64,000 nucleotides of DNA from Corynebacterium halotolerans (GCF_001056295.1 NZ_JVMD01000007.1:160103-224102); one strand, 5' to 3'; counted from the stretch's first letter, positions 10,106 through 22,246 are shown. Program-made: numbers and translations. Notes: generated by a model from the sequence alone, not told the origin.

Positions 10106-10129
10106 GTTGGTTAAGTGCGGGGAACCAAC
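10106..10129. promoter_or_regulatory. Inverted repeat in the whiB3-sigD divergent region
   Basis: GTTGGTT - 10 nt - AACCAAC is a perfect 7-base inverted repeat, extendable with one gap to CCGTTGGTT / AACCAACCGG. It sits 133 bases before whiB3 and 280 bases before sigD, where a shared operator would be expected. The bound factor, if any, is unknown; a transcript hairpin is the alternative. I saw no clear sigma-70 promoter elsewhere in 9974-10408. Confidence 0.4.
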
Positions 10130-10408
10130 CGGCAGATTCGGGACGCAGTTTCGGAGAACTTCTTGTCCGCGCGGGATTTGAGGGCCGCCGGGTGTGGCGG
10201 GGATCACCGGCTCGCCGAATACGGCCAACGCCGGGCAACCTGAGAAAGCGGTGAGGTAGAATCGACGCGCATTGGCGACGATCATTGACGTCGAGTATCC
10301 GGTGTGCGGGGTGCGCGCCCCGCGGCGGCCGCCGCGCCGTCGATCGTGATGACCGCCCAGGCCGGCGGCCGATGACCCCCGTCGGCAAACGGGGAGGGAA
10401 GGAACGGC

Positions 10409-11001
10409 ATGGCCGACGATGACGTGGTCCGCGAATGGGTGCGGCGTGCCATCGACGGCGACGCCGACGCCTTCGACTCCCTGATGCGCCACATCCACCC
10501 GCCGATCGTTCGGTACTGCCGCGCGCGCATGGGCCAGGATGGCGCGGTGTCCGCGGACGACGTCGCCCAGGAGACCATGCTGGCCGTCGCCAAGTCCCTG
10601 GACCGCTACACCGACCGTGGCCGGCCCTTCATGGCCTACGTCTACGGGGTGGCTTCCCACAAGGTCGCGGACGCGCATCGGGCGGGCGCCAGGGACCTGT
10701 CCCACCCCTACGAAACGCTGCCGGATGCCCCCGTAGCGGGGGCGGACCAGAGGAAGCGGCCCTTCTGGGCGACGCCGGTAACGAAGTGAGCGCATTGCTC
10801 GATTCATTGAGTGACAAGGCGCGGGACATCATCATCCTGCGGGTGTTCGAGGGGCTGCCGGCCGAAGAGGTCGCGCGGCTCGTGGGAAGCACCCCGGGCG
10901 CGGTGCGGGTCGCGCAGCACCGTGCATTGGCCAAGCTTCGTGCGGTGGTAGAGGAAAAGGCGGCGCGGGACCAGTCCGGGGAAATCCGGAGGGCCCGGTG
11001 A
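10409..11001 (+). pseudogene. sigD: ECF sigma factor SigD, interrupted by a one-base frameshift
   Basis: Region 2 is read in one frame (MADDDVVREWVRRAIDGDAD to about 10747, including DDVAQETMLAVAKSLDRY) and region 4 in another (EEAALLGDAGNE to the stop at 11001, including VGSTPGAVRVAQHRALAKL). Adding one C in the CC at 10747-10748 restores a continuous 197-aa SigD-like protein. As written, frame one stops at 10789, and a GTG at 10786 overlaps that stop (GTGA), so region 4 could be re-initiated. A sequencing or assembly error or a recent indel is most likely, since both halves and rsdA remain conserved. SigD homologues control mycolate and cell-envelope genes in corynebacteria. Confidence 0.85.
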
Positions 11002-12077
11002 CGATGGACGACAGGCAGGAAAAGGAGGCGGCGATGGGCGATCAGCGCGACCCCCGGCGCGCCCGGTGGGATGACGCGGCGGCGGGCGTCGAAAAGATGC
11101 CCACCCCGCAGGAGTTGGCGGCGGACGACCGCTTCCTCGACGCCCTCGCCTCCGGTCGCCGCGACGTGTGCGGCGCGGGCGTCTACGGCACCGACTCGTA
11201 CCTCGCGTCGCTGATCACCGATGCCCGCGAGTCCATCGGGGCCGAGCTGCCGCCGCTGCCCGAGATCGACCCCTCGGTGGCCGTGCCGGACCGCGACGTC
11301 GTCGACGTCGAGGTCGTGGCCGCCGAAGAGGACGTCGAGTCGGAGCGGGAGTCGGCCGTTGCCCACGGATCCGGGAACGGGGCCCCGCTGGCGGGCGCCA
11401 CCGAACCCCGGTCAGGGGCGGGCGGCGTCGTGCGCGGCCCCGCTACCTGGTGGAAGCCGTCGCGCCTGGGCAGTGCCCTGATCGGCGCGGCCGCATCGCT
11501 GACGCTCGTCGCTGGCGGCCTGTCCGCGATCCACTCCGCCGCCCCCGGCAGCGCGCTGTGGCCCGCCCGCGTGGCCATGTTCGGCGAACGTTCCGTGGAA
11601 ATGGACCTGGCGGCGACCCTGCAGGAGGCCGATGCGGCGGGCAGGGCGGGCGACGTCGAGCGCGCCCGCGAACTGCTCGAGCATGCGGAGCGCCTGATGG
11701 CGCAGGTCGGCGAGTCCAACCGGCCGGCTCTGGAGTCCCAGATGCGCGAGACCGTGGAGCGCGTCCGCACCGTCACCCGCGCGCCGGAGACGGTGACCAA
11801 CGAGCGCACCACCACGCAGCGCGAAACTCAGACGCTGGAGCCGGGGACGACCACGCGCACCGAGACCCGCACGGAAACGGTGACGGAGACCGTGACGCGT
11901 CCCAACGAGCCGACGCAGCCGACGCAGCCGACGACCACTTCCAATCCGGCGAGCGAGCCGCTGTCCAACGAGCGCCCGACGAAGCCGACCACCGACCCCG
12001 AGGCCGTCCGTTCGGCCCTGACGTCGGTGCCGGAGACGGTTGCCCCGGCGGCCGCGGCGGCGATCCAGCGGTTCTAG
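10998..12077 (+). CDS. rsdA: Anti-sigma-D factor RsdA
   Basis: A 359-aa membrane-spanning anti-sigma factor. Residues 1-80 carry the sigma-binding part (DDAAAGVEKMPTPQELAADD and DSYLASLITDARESI). An acidic linker precedes a single transmembrane helix near residues 155-178 (SALIGAAASLTLVAGGLSAI). The exterior part has a helical stretch (ERARELLEHAERLM) and a Thr/Arg/Glu repeat region (TRTETRTETVTETVTRPNEP). GTG 10998 overlaps the sigD stop; ATG 11004 is an alternative start. It holds SigD at the membrane until a signal triggers proteolysis, by analogy with mycobacterial RsdA. Confidence 0.88.
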   Translation: MTMDDRQEKEAAMGDQRDPRRARWDDAAAGVEKMPTPQELAADDRFLDALASGRRDVCGAGVYGTDSYLASLITDARESIGAELPPLPEIDPSVAVPDRDVVDVEVVAAEEDVESERESAVAHGSGNGAPLAGATEPRSGAGGVVRGPATWWKPSRLGSALIGAAASLTLVAGGLSAIHSAAPGSALWPARVAMFGERSVEMDLAATLQEADAAGRAGDVERARELLEHAERLMAQVGESNRPALESQMRETVERVRTVTRAPETVTNERTTTQRETQTLEPGTTTRTETRTETVTETVTRPNEPTQPTQPTTTSNPASEPLSNERPTKPTTDPEAVRSALTSVPETVAPAAAAAIQRF

Positions 12078-12110
12078 GCGTCCCCGAGCTTCCGGGCGCC
12101 CCCCGATGTA

Positions 12111-12488
12111 CTAGGGCCGGCGGCGCCCGTCGACGAACCCGGCGCAGTAATCCCACGGCGCGTAGCGGGTGGGGTCCGGATCGTACTGCGGTTCATGCAC
12201 GGGGGACTGTTTGCCGCTGAGCAGAAGTTTGTAGTGCGTCTCCAGGACGTCCCAGTTGTAGTAGTGCATTTCGCCGCAGTCGTCGCACATCATGGACACG
12301 CCCCACAGGCCTTCGGGGCCGAGGACGGCACGGAATTCGCGGACCGCCTCCAGATCTTCCGCGACCTCGATGCGTTCCTGGTCCGACAGCGGCTCGAAGG
12401 GCTCGTCCGGGTCGAGCAGGTGCGATGGGTCGTCGGGATCGCCCTCGAAGGGGTCGCGCGGCATGGACGACCAAAAATCACGATTCAC
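12111..12488 (-). CDS. DUF5319 family protein
   Basis: A 125-aa acidic protein of the actinobacterial DUF5319 family (relative of M. tuberculosis Rv3412), found in the same place between sigD and guaB. An Asp/Pro-rich N-terminus (PRDPFEGDPDDPSHLLDPD) is followed by a helix and a MMCDDCGEMHYYNWDVLE segment, whose CxxC could bind metal. The GTG at 12488 is chosen because it leaves the usual NRDFW-like start; ATG 12464 is an alternative. No function is known. It is convergent with rsdA, 33 nt apart. Confidence 0.8.
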   Translation of the reverse strand: MNRDFWSSMPRDPFEGDPDDPSHLLDPDEPFEPLSDQERIEVAEDLEAVREFRAVLGPEGLWGVSMMCDDCGEMHYYNWDVLETHYKLLLSGKQSPVHEPQYDPDPTRYAPWDYCAGFVDGRRRP

Positions 12489-12558
12489 ACGGCCCACCGT
12501 AGCGGGGGCCGGGGGCAAGTTACTACCCGCCCGAGATTGGGATTACCCTGTACGGTGA

Positions 12559-14127
<1,569 letters not shown>

Positions 14128-14157
14128 CCAACCGCGCTACTAAGGAATCCATTACCC

Positions 14158-15297
14158 ATGCGTGACATGGTCGAAATCGGCATCGGCCGCGAGGCCCGCC
14201 GCACCTATGACCTCGAGCAGATCTCCATCGTCCCGTCGCGGCGCACGCGTTCGTCGAAGGACGTGGACACCCGGTGGAAGATCGACGCCTACGAGTTCGG
14301 CTTCCCGCTGATGATGCACCCGACCGATTCCATTTCGGGCCCGGAGTCCGCGGCTGAGTTCGCGCGCCTCGGCGGCCTGGCGGTGCTCAACGCGGAGGGC
14401 ATCTGGGCCCGGCACGAGGACGGCGACGCCGCCATCGGCGAGGTGCTCGACGCGGTGTCGGGGGCCGAGTGGCAGCTGAATTCCGCGGGCAACGAGGTGC
14501 TGCAGAAGCTCCACGCCGCCCCCATCGACGAGGAGCTGCTGGTCCGCCGGATTGCGGAGCTGCGCGAGTCCGGTGCGGTCACCGCCGCGCGCGTGAGCCC
14601 GCAGCGCGCCCGCGAGCTGACGCCGGTGCTGGTGAAGGCCGGCATCGATCTGCTGATCATCCAGGGCACCCTGATCTCCGCCGAGCACGTGACCTCCGAC
14701 GGTGAGCCGCTGAACCTGAAGGACTTCATCGGGTCGCTCGACGTGCCGGTCATCGTCGGCGGCGTGTGCGATTACCGCACGGCGCTGCACCTGATGCGCA
14801 CGGGCGCCGCCGGCGTCATCGTCGGCCCGGGCACGACCACTTCGCCGGAGGCCCTGGGCCTCGACGTCCCGATGGCCACCGCCATCGCCGACGCCGCCGC
14901 GGCCCGCCGCGATTACCTGGACGAGACCGGCGGCCGCTACGTGCACGTCATCGCCGACGCCGCGTTCGACTCGGCCGGCGACATCGCGAAGGCGATCGCG
15001 TGCGGCGCCGATGCGGTGGCGCTGTCGCGGGTCCTGGCCACCACGACGGAGGCCCCGGGCAAGGGCTGGCACTGGCCGTCGGCCGCCGCGCACCCGAAGT
15101 ACCCGCGCGGCTACGTCGAGTTCGCCGACGTCGACGCGGACACCGATCCCGCCGTGCCCATGGAGCAGCTGCTGTTCGGGCCGACGTCGGATCCGTTCGG
15201 CAAGCGCAACATCGTCGGGGGCCTGCGCCGGGTGATGGCCAAGTGCGGCTTCACCGACGTGAAGTCCTTCCAGCGCGTGGAGCTCACCGTCCGCTAG
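14158..15297 (+). CDS. guaB3: GuaB3 family IMP dehydrogenase-like protein
   Basis: A 379-aa TIM-barrel paralogue of IMP dehydrogenase with no CBS domains. At the catalytic-loop position it has GPGTTTSPEALG in place of GPGSICTT, so the active cysteine is absent, as is usual in the GuaB3 subfamily. The N-terminal MVEIGIGREARRTYDLEQI is diagnostic. It lies directly behind guaB and is probably co-transcribed. Its biochemical role in actinobacteria is unsettled. Confidence 0.93.
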   Translation: MRDMVEIGIGREARRTYDLEQISIVPSRRTRSSKDVDTRWKIDAYEFGFPLMMHPTDSISGPESAAEFARLGGLAVLNAEGIWARHEDGDAAIGEVLDAVSGAEWQLNSAGNEVLQKLHAAPIDEELLVRRIAELRESGAVTAARVSPQRARELTPVLVKAGIDLLIIQGTLISAEHVTSDGEPLNLKDFIGSLDVPVIVGGVCDYRTALHLMRTGAAGVIVGPGTTTSPEALGLDVPMATAIADAAAARRDYLDETGGRYVHVIADAAFDSAGDIAKAIACGADAVALSRVLATTTEAPGKGWHWPSAAAHPKYPRGYVEFADVDADTDPAVPMEQLLFGPTSDPFGKRNIVGGLRRVMAKCGFTDVKSFQRVELTVR

Positions 15298-15333
15298 GAC
15301 TCTTCCGGCGTTCGCTTGCGCCGAGGCCCGTTG

Positions 15334-15360
15334 CGGCGCCCGGGGTTTCCCCGGGCGCCG
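15334..15360 (+). terminator. GC-rich hairpin after guaB3
   Basis: CGGCGCCCGGGG and CCCCGGGCGCCG form a perfect 12-bp stem with a 3-base TTT loop, 36 bases after the guaB3 stop. It is followed by CTTCGTCGTCTG rather than a clean T-run. It probably ends the guaB-guaB3 transcript. The rest of 15361-15612 holds another small inverted repeat (GCGTCGC at 15439, GCGACGC at 15461), one copy of the 11-bp word at 15456, and the next gene's ribosome binding site. Confidence 0.6.
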
Positions 15361-15612
15361 CTTCGTCGTCTGCGGTGCCTCCCCGCTCCGCCGCTCGCCC
15401 TGAGGTGCCTTCCCGCCCCCTTCCTGCCCAGCCTCCCCGCGTCGCGGGGTCCTTCGCTTTGCGACGCCCCTCATTCGTTGGTTTCGCCCGCGAAAACCGG
15501 CATCGCGGTCCGGAAACGCTGCTAGCGTGACGTGCGTAACAAACGGGTTTCGCCGGGTGGAGTTCGCCCGGGCGCAGTCGATGCGCGCCCGCAGGAGGAA
15601 AGGTTGCGAATA

Positions 15613-17328
15613 ATGGCACGGGATTACGATGTGCTCGTCGTCGGCTCCGGCTTCGGCGGCTCCGTGGCGGCGCTGCGGTTGACGGAAAAGGGCTACCGCG
15701 TCGGCGTGATCGAGGCGGGACGGCGGTTCGAGGACCACGAGTTCGCCAAGACCAGCTGGCGCCTGAACAAGTACCTGTGGGCGCCGAAGCTCGGCCTGTT
15801 CGGCGTGCAGCGCGTGCACCTGCTCAAGGACGTCATGATCCTCGCCGGCGCCGGCGTCGGCGGCGGCTCCCTGAACTACGCCAACACCCTGTACAAGCCG
15901 CCGTCCCCCTTCTTCCGCGATGCCCAGTGGGGCCACATCACCGACTGGGAGAAGGAGCTGACCCCGTACTACGAGCAGGCGCGGAAGATGCTCGGCGTGG
16001 TCACCAACCCGTCGATCACCCCGGCCGACCGGGTCATGCGCGAGGTCGCGGAGGACATGGGCGTCGGCGACACCTTCGTGCCCACCCCGGTGGGCGTGTT
16101 CTTCGGCGCCAAGACCGGCGGCGAGGGCGAGCCCGGCGAAACCGTGCCCGACCCGTACTTCGGCGGCGCCGGCCCCGACCGCACCGCCTGCACCGAGTGC
16201 GGCGAGTGCATGACGGGCTGCCGCCACAACGCCAAGAACACCCTGCTGAAGAACTACCTGCACCTGGCGGAGAAGGGCGGCGCGCACATCATCCCGCGTA
16301 CCACCGTCCGCGAGCTGCATCCGCGCGCCGACGGCTCGTGGGACGTGGTCGTCGAGCGCACCGGCGCCTGGGTGAACAAGCGTCGCCGCACCTTCACCGC
16401 CGACCACGTCATCGTGGCGGCGGGCGCCTGGGGCAGCCAGAATCTGCTGCACCGCCAGAAGCAGGACGGCCACCTGCCCAACATCTCCGACCGCCTGGGC
16501 CACATGACCCGCACCAACTCCGAGGCCATCGTCGGCGCCATGCGCCCGACCATCGACCCGAACGCGGACTACTCGGAGGGCGTGGCCATCACGTCGTCGT
16601 TCTTCCCCGAGCCGCACACGCACATCGAGCCCGTGCGCTACGGCAAGGGCTCCAACGCCATCGCGTTGCTGCAGACGCTGATGACCGACGGCGGCCCCGG
16701 CGGCCCGCGCTGGTGGAAGCTGATCAAGGGCCTCGCCGAGGACCCGAAGGTGCTGCTGCAGCTGGTCAACCTGCGCAAGTGGTCGCAGCGCACGGTGATC
16801 TCGCTGGTCATGCAGAATTCCAACAACAGCCTGACCACGCACCTGCGCAACTGGGGCCCGCTGCGGCTGCTGTCGTCGCGCCAGGGCGAGGGCGAGCCGA
16901 ACCCGTCGTGGATCCCCGCCGGCAACGAGGCCACCCGCCGCGTGGCCGACAAGATCGGCGGCGTCGCCGGCGGCACGTGGGGCGAGATCTTCGACATCCC
17001 GCTGACCGCCCACTTCATCGGCGGCGCGCCGATCTCCGATTCCCCGGAGCGCGGCGTCGTCGACCCCTACAACCGCGTGTGGGGCCACCCGACGCTGCAC
17101 ATCACCGACGGCACGGCGATGCCCGCCAACCCCGGCGTCAACCCGTCGCTGTCCATCACGGCCATCGCCGAGCGCGCCACCGCGCTGTGGCCGAACAAGG
17201 GCGAGGCCGACCCCCGCCCCTCCCAGGACGAGGCCTACCGCGACATCGCCCCCGTCGCGCCCGTCGCCCCGGTGGTGCCCGCCGACGCGCCCGCCGCACT
17301 GAATCTGGGCATGCCCGTCCGCAGGTGA
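15613..17328 (+). CDS. GMC family FAD oxidoreductase (ChoD-like)
   Basis: A 571-aa flavoprotein. The N-terminal dinucleotide fold VVGSGFGGSVAALRLTEKG binds FAD, and the C-terminal block with HFIGGAPISDSPERG and NPGVNPSLSITA is typical of the GMC/cholesterol-oxidase-like group encoded beside guaB3 in mycobacteria (ChoD). Near residue 200 a cysteine cluster CTECGECMTGC resembles a ferredoxin motif. AGGAGG at 15593-15598 is 14 nt before the ATG but 5 nt before an in-frame TTG at 15604, so TTG may be the real start. The substrate is uncertain; sterol oxidation should not be assumed. Confidence 0.82.
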   Translation: MARDYDVLVVGSGFGGSVAALRLTEKGYRVGVIEAGRRFEDHEFAKTSWRLNKYLWAPKLGLFGVQRVHLLKDVMILAGAGVGGGSLNYANTLYKPPSPFFRDAQWGHITDWEKELTPYYEQARKMLGVVTNPSITPADRVMREVAEDMGVGDTFVPTPVGVFFGAKTGGEGEPGETVPDPYFGGAGPDRTACTECGECMTGCRHNAKNTLLKNYLHLAEKGGAHIIPRTTVRELHPRADGSWDVVVERTGAWVNKRRRTFTADHVIVAAGAWGSQNLLHRQKQDGHLPNISDRLGHMTRTNSEAIVGAMRPTIDPNADYSEGVAITSSFFPEPHTHIEPVRYGKGSNAIALLQTLMTDGGPGGPRWWKLIKGLAEDPKVLLQLVNLRKWSQRTVISLVMQNSNNSLTTHLRNWGPLRLLSSRQGEGEPNPSWIPAGNEATRRVADKIGGVAGGTWGEIFDIPLTAHFIGGAPISDSPERGVVDPYNRVWGHPTLHITDGTAMPANPGVNPSLSITAIAERATALWPNKGEADPRPSQDEAYRDIAPVAPVAPVVPADAPAALNLGMPVRR

Positions 17329-17420
17329 CGCGGGGGAGACGCGGGACGTCGCAAAGCAAGCGGGCGGGGCGGCCCGGAGCCGAAACCGGGCCGCCCCCGC
17401 CGGTGCGCTAAGATCGCGGT

Positions 17421-18989
<1,569 letters not shown>

Positions 18990-19025
18990 GCGCCGCGCAG
19001 CGCGCGACCGCCTTCCCGCGAAGCC

Positions 19026-19068
19026 GAAAGCCGGCCCCCGTTTTCCGGGGCCGGCTTTCGCTTTCTTT
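19026..19068 (+). terminator. Rho-independent terminator after guaA
   Basis: GAAAGCCGGCCCC pairs perfectly with GGGGCCGGCTTTC over an 8-base loop containing TTTT, followed by GCTTTCTTT. It is the clearest terminator in the window, 37 bases after the guaA stop. Confidence 0.85.
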
Positions 19069-19125
19069 GCCGGCGCTGCGGCGGGAGCCCTCCGCGCGGG
19101 GTTAGGGCGGGCTATGCTGGCCGCC

Positions 19126-19434
19126 ATGAGCATCGTGAAGATCAACGCCATTTCCGTCCCCGAAGGCGCCGGCGAGGAGCTGGAGCGCCGGTTCGCCGCC
19201 CGCGCCGGTTCCATCGACGGCCAGCCCGGTTTCGAGGGCTTCCAGCTGCTGCGCCCGACCGCCGGCGAGGACCGCTACTTCGTGGTCACGCATTGGGCCG
19301 ACGAGGAGTCCTACGCGGCGTGGCGCGACGGCGATGCCCGCGCCGCCCACGCAGGGGGTCATGGCAAGCCGGTGGCGACCGGCGCCAACCTCCTGGAGTT
19401 CGACGTGGTCCTGGACGTGCCGGGCACGAAGTAA
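19126..19434 (+). CDS. mhuD: MhuD-type haem-degrading monooxygenase
   Basis: A 102-aa ferredoxin-like ABM-fold enzyme that cleaves haem to release iron in the cytoplasm. It aligns with M. tuberculosis MhuD without gaps over the active site: Asn7 (VKINAI), Trp66 and the haem-ligand His75 (ARAAHAG) fall at the same numbers, and the GFEGFQLLRP, YFVVTHW and TGANLLEF blocks match. ATG 19126 is preferred over ATG 19114 on that numbering. It stands alone between guaA and the imuA' SOS promoter. Product type (mycobilin versus staphylobilin) is inferred only from the MhuD resemblance. Confidence 0.9.
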   Translation: MSIVKINAISVPEGAGEELERRFAARAGSIDGQPGFEGFQLLRPTAGEDRYFVVTHWADEESYAAWRDGDARAAHAGGHGKPVATGANLLEFDVVLDVPGTK

Positions 19435-19579
19435 GGGGGCGGCCCGCCGCATCTCCGCATCTCCGCCCACGAGTGCGCGGTCTCGAGGCCGTGGCGCACA
19501 CTCGCGGGCCCGCCGCATCTCTGCCCACGTGACCGGCGCGGTTGACGCGGTTCCGCGCATGCGCATACACTTTCGAACG

Positions 19580-19595
19580 TAGGACGTTTGTTCGA
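19580..19595 (+). promoter_or_regulatory. LexA-like SOS box before imuA'
   Basis: TAGGAC-GTTT-GTTCGA matches the actinobacterial SOS box TCGAAC-N4-GTTCGA at 10 of 12 defined positions; a TTCGAAC half-site lies just before it (19572-19578). It is 34 bases before the imuA' ATG. DNA-damage induction of imuA'-imuB is known in mycobacteria. Confidence 0.65.
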
Positions 19596-19629
19596 TCGTC
19601 CGGGGAGTTCGATCGTCGGGGAGGTGGGC

Positions 19630-20511
19630 ATGCCCGCGTTGCGCGCCGTGCCGGACCTGTCCGGCCTCAATCGCGAAGACACCGTCGCCGCGCTGCGGAA
19701 ATCCATGGCGGGGATGGGCGTCGCCGTGCCCGAATCGGTCGGCGGCGTCGACGAGGGGTACGGCCCCGCCGGGACCGTCGGTGACGGTGGCGGTCGCATT
19801 TCCGCTGCGCGCAAGGGCAATGCCCCGGACTCGTCCCCGTCGGCACCGACCCCCGACGGCCGCGTCCCGGTTCCCGCCGGACTGGCGCGGCTTCTCGACG
19901 GCGGCCTGATCAAAGGCGCCGCCAGTTCCATCGACGCCGCGGGAGCGGTCGTGGCGGGAATCCTCGCCGAGGTGACGGCCGCCGGCGGGCACGTCGCCCT
20001 CGTCGGGCTGCCTGACTTCTCTCCGCTGGGCATCGTCGAACAAGGGGGCGACCTGACCAGGGTTCTCGACGTCCCGGACCCCGGCGATTCACCGCTCGAA
20101 GTGGTGGCGCTGTTGGCCGATGGGGTTGACGTGGTCGTCGCTAAACTGGACCGCACGCCCCCGCCCTCGGCCACCCGTCCGGTGATGGCGCGGCTGCGGG
20201 GGTCGGGGTGCGCGCTGCTGCACGTCGGCGGGGAATGGCCGGGGTCGAAGGTGTCGGTGGCGTCGCGGGTGACGGCGATCCACGGGCTGGGCGCGGGGCA
20301 CGGGCGCATCCGCGGCGTCGAGTTCCACGTGACGGCGCGCGGGGCGGGGCGGCCCGAACGTGGCGTGCGGTGGGCCATCGGCGAATGCCCGGCGTCGGAG
20401 GCGGCTGCGGAGTGGGGCGGTGCCGATGGCGTGAGCGCCGGCATGGGCGGCGGCATGGGCGCCCCCGACGCCTCGAACGTCGCCGCTTTCCCGCTGCGGA
20501 GGGCCGAGTGA
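19630..20511 (+). CDS. imuA': ImuA' mutasome accessory protein
   Basis: A 293-aa protein in the position of M. tuberculosis Rv3395c, just before imuB. It has a RecA-like core without a readable Walker A (GHVALVGLPDFSPLGIVEQG, DGVDVVVAKLDRTPPP, GSGCALLHVGGEWPGSKV). The start ATG follows GGGGAGG by about 6 nt; a TTG at 19588 lies inside the SOS box and is rejected. ImuA', ImuB and DnaE2 act together in error-prone repair after DNA damage. The N-terminal third is weakly conserved. imuB starts 31 nt later. Confidence 0.82.
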   Translation: MPALRAVPDLSGLNREDTVAALRKSMAGMGVAVPESVGGVDEGYGPAGTVGDGGGRISAARKGNAPDSSPSAPTPDGRVPVPAGLARLLDGGLIKGAASSIDAAGAVVAGILAEVTAAGGHVALVGLPDFSPLGIVEQGGDLTRVLDVPDPGDSPLEVVALLADGVDVVVAKLDRTPPPSATRPVMARLRGSGCALLHVGGEWPGSKVSVASRVTAIHGLGAGHGRIRGVEFHVTARGAGRPERGVRWAIGECPASEAAAEWGGADGVSAGMGGGMGAPDASNVAAFPLRRAE

Positions 20512-20542
20512 TGGGCGCCCGCATGACGGGCGGGGCGGACTG

Positions 20543-22246
20543 ATGCGGATCCTGGGCCTGTGGCTGCCGGATTGGCCGATCCAGGCCGCCCGCTTTTCCG
20601 GCGCGACGGGGGATGCCGGGCCGGCGGCGCCGATCGCGGTCGTCGACGACACGATCGTCGCGGCCTGCTCCGATGCGGCGCGGCGGGCGGGCGTGCGCAG
20701 GGGCCAGGGGCGTCGGCACGCCCAGGCGGCGTGCCCCGACCTGGTGGTGGTGGACGCGGATCCGGCGCGGGATGCGGCGGAGTTCGAGCCGGTGCTCGCG
20801 CGCATCGGCGACGTTGCCGCGGGGGTGGAGGCGCTGCGCCCGGGCCTGGTGGTCCTCGGCGCCGACGGGCCCGCGAAGTACCACGGGGGCGAGGCGAGGG
20901 CGGTGGAGATGCTTCTCGACGCCGCCGCCCTCGCCGGTGCGGACTGCCTGGCGGGAATGGCCGATGACGTGATCACCGCGGTGCTGGCGGCGCGCCACGG
21001 GGTGCAGGTGCCCGTGGGAGGCGGCCCGGCGTTTCTGCGCGGGGTGTCGCTGGCGGAGGTTGCGGCGGAGGCGGCGCTGGATTTCCCCGTGGAGCTGGGG
21101 CGGGCGTGGGCGGACCTGGGGTTGCGGACACTGGGGGATGTGGCGGATCTGCCGGTGCGCGATGTCGCGGGGCGGTTCGGCGCGGAGGGGGCGCGGTGGC
21201 GGATGGTCGCCGCCGGGGAGTTGGAGCGGCGGGTGGCGCCGCGCACGCCGCCGCGGGATTTGGCGATCGTGCACCGGCCGGAGGAGGTTCTGTCCCGCGT
21301 CGATGCGGCGGCGTTCATCGCCCGTGCGCTGGCGGCGAAGCTGCACAACCGGCTGCGGGAGCATGGGTTGGCGTGCCACCGCCTGGCGGTGACCGCCGAG
21401 TTCACCGATGGGGCGGAGCTGCGCCGCGTGTGGCGGTGCGCCGGGCCCCTCGATGAGGCGGCGACCGCCGACCGGGTGCGCTGGCAGCTCGACGGTTGGC
21501 TGACGGGCCGTGCCATCGCGGCGGCGGAGGCGGCTGGTGCTGGCGGGGCCGTTGGCGCAGCGAGGCCGGTCCGGGCGGGTACGGCGGGTGCGTCGGCGCC
21601 GGACGACTTCCCCGACACCTTTCCCGACAGCTGCCTCGATGATTCCGCCGACGCCCGCGGCATCACGGCCTTGACGCTTGAGCCCCTGGAGGTCATCGTC
21701 GCGGGCGTCGAGCGCGATGCCCTGTGGGGCGGCGCGGATGCTGCGTCCGAGCGTGCCGGTCGCGCCGCCGCCCGCGTGCAGGGTTTGTTGGGGCCGGAGG
21801 CGGTGCGCCGCCCCGTCGATGTCGGCGGCCGCGGCCCGTCGGAGCGGGTGGCCATGGTCCCGGTGGGGGAGGAGTCCCCTCCCTGTTCCGGCCCGTGGCC
21901 CGGTGCGTTGCCCGCGCCGAATCCGGCGGTCACGCCGGCGGGTGCGCCGTCGGTGAGGCATCCGGCGTCGAAGGTTTCGCTTTGCGACGACTCCGGCAAC
22001 CCCATCGCCGTCACCGGCCGGGGCGCCCTCACCGCGGTTCCGGCGGTGCTGAGCTGGGGCGGCAGGGATCATGCCGTCACCGCATGGGCGGGGCCATGGC
22101 CGGTTGATGAGCGGTGGTGGGCGCCCGATGGGGCGCGCCGCGCCGCCCGCATGCACGTCGCCGTCGACGGGGGCGAGCGGGGGCCACAGGCGTTTCTGCT
22201 CATCGGTCATGCGGGCATGTGGCGCATCGAAGGCAGGTACGGGTGA
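20543..22246 (+). CDS. imuB: ImuB, Y-family polymerase-like mutasome protein
   Basis: A 567-aa Y-family polymerase homologue. The N-terminus RILGLWLPDWPIQAAR lacks the metal-binding aspartate pattern of active Y-family enzymes, as known for ImuB, so it likely serves as a clamp-binding scaffold bringing DnaE2 to lesions. The helix-hairpin-helix region (ADLGLRTLGDVADLPVRDV) lies near residues 187-210. Two long low-complexity stretches (about residues 330-370 and 430-470) are inserted in the C-terminal half; the second contains a copy of the 11-bp word (21979-21989). Confidence 0.87.
   Translation: MRILGLWLPDWPIQAARFSGATGDAGPAAPIAVVDDTIVAACSDAARRAGVRRGQGRRHAQAACPDLVVVDADPARDAAEFEPVLARIGDVAAGVEALRPGLVVLGADGPAKYHGGEARAVEMLLDAAALAGADCLAGMADDVITAVLAARHGVQVPVGGGPAFLRGVSLAEVAAEAALDFPVELGRAWADLGLRTLGDVADLPVRDVAGRFGAEGARWRMVAAGELERRVAPRTPPRDLAIVHRPEEVLSRVDAAAFIARALAAKLHNRLREHGLACHRLAVTAEFTDGAELRRVWRCAGPLDEAATADRVRWQLDGWLTGRAIAAAEAAGAGGAVGAARPVRAGTAGASAPDDFPDTFPDSCLDDSADARGITALTLEPLEVIVAGVERDALWGGADAASERAGRAAARVQGLLGPEAVRRPVDVGGRGPSERVAMVPVGEESPPCSGPWPGALPAPNPAVTPAGAPSVRHPASKVSLCDDSGNPIAVTGRGALTAVPAVLSWGGRDHAVTAWAGPWPVDERWWAPDGARRAARMHVAVDGGERGPQAFLLIGHAGMWRIEGRYG

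Noticed and set aside
10736..10789. Programmed -1 frameshift in sigD
   Set aside because: No slippery X-XXY-YYZ heptamer or following stem was found in the overlap, and one missing base restores a clean reading frame.
15613..17328. Calling the GMC oxidase a proven cholesterol oxidase
   Set aside because: Synteny with choD is clear, but members next to guaB3 occur in species not known to use sterols, so the substrate is left open.
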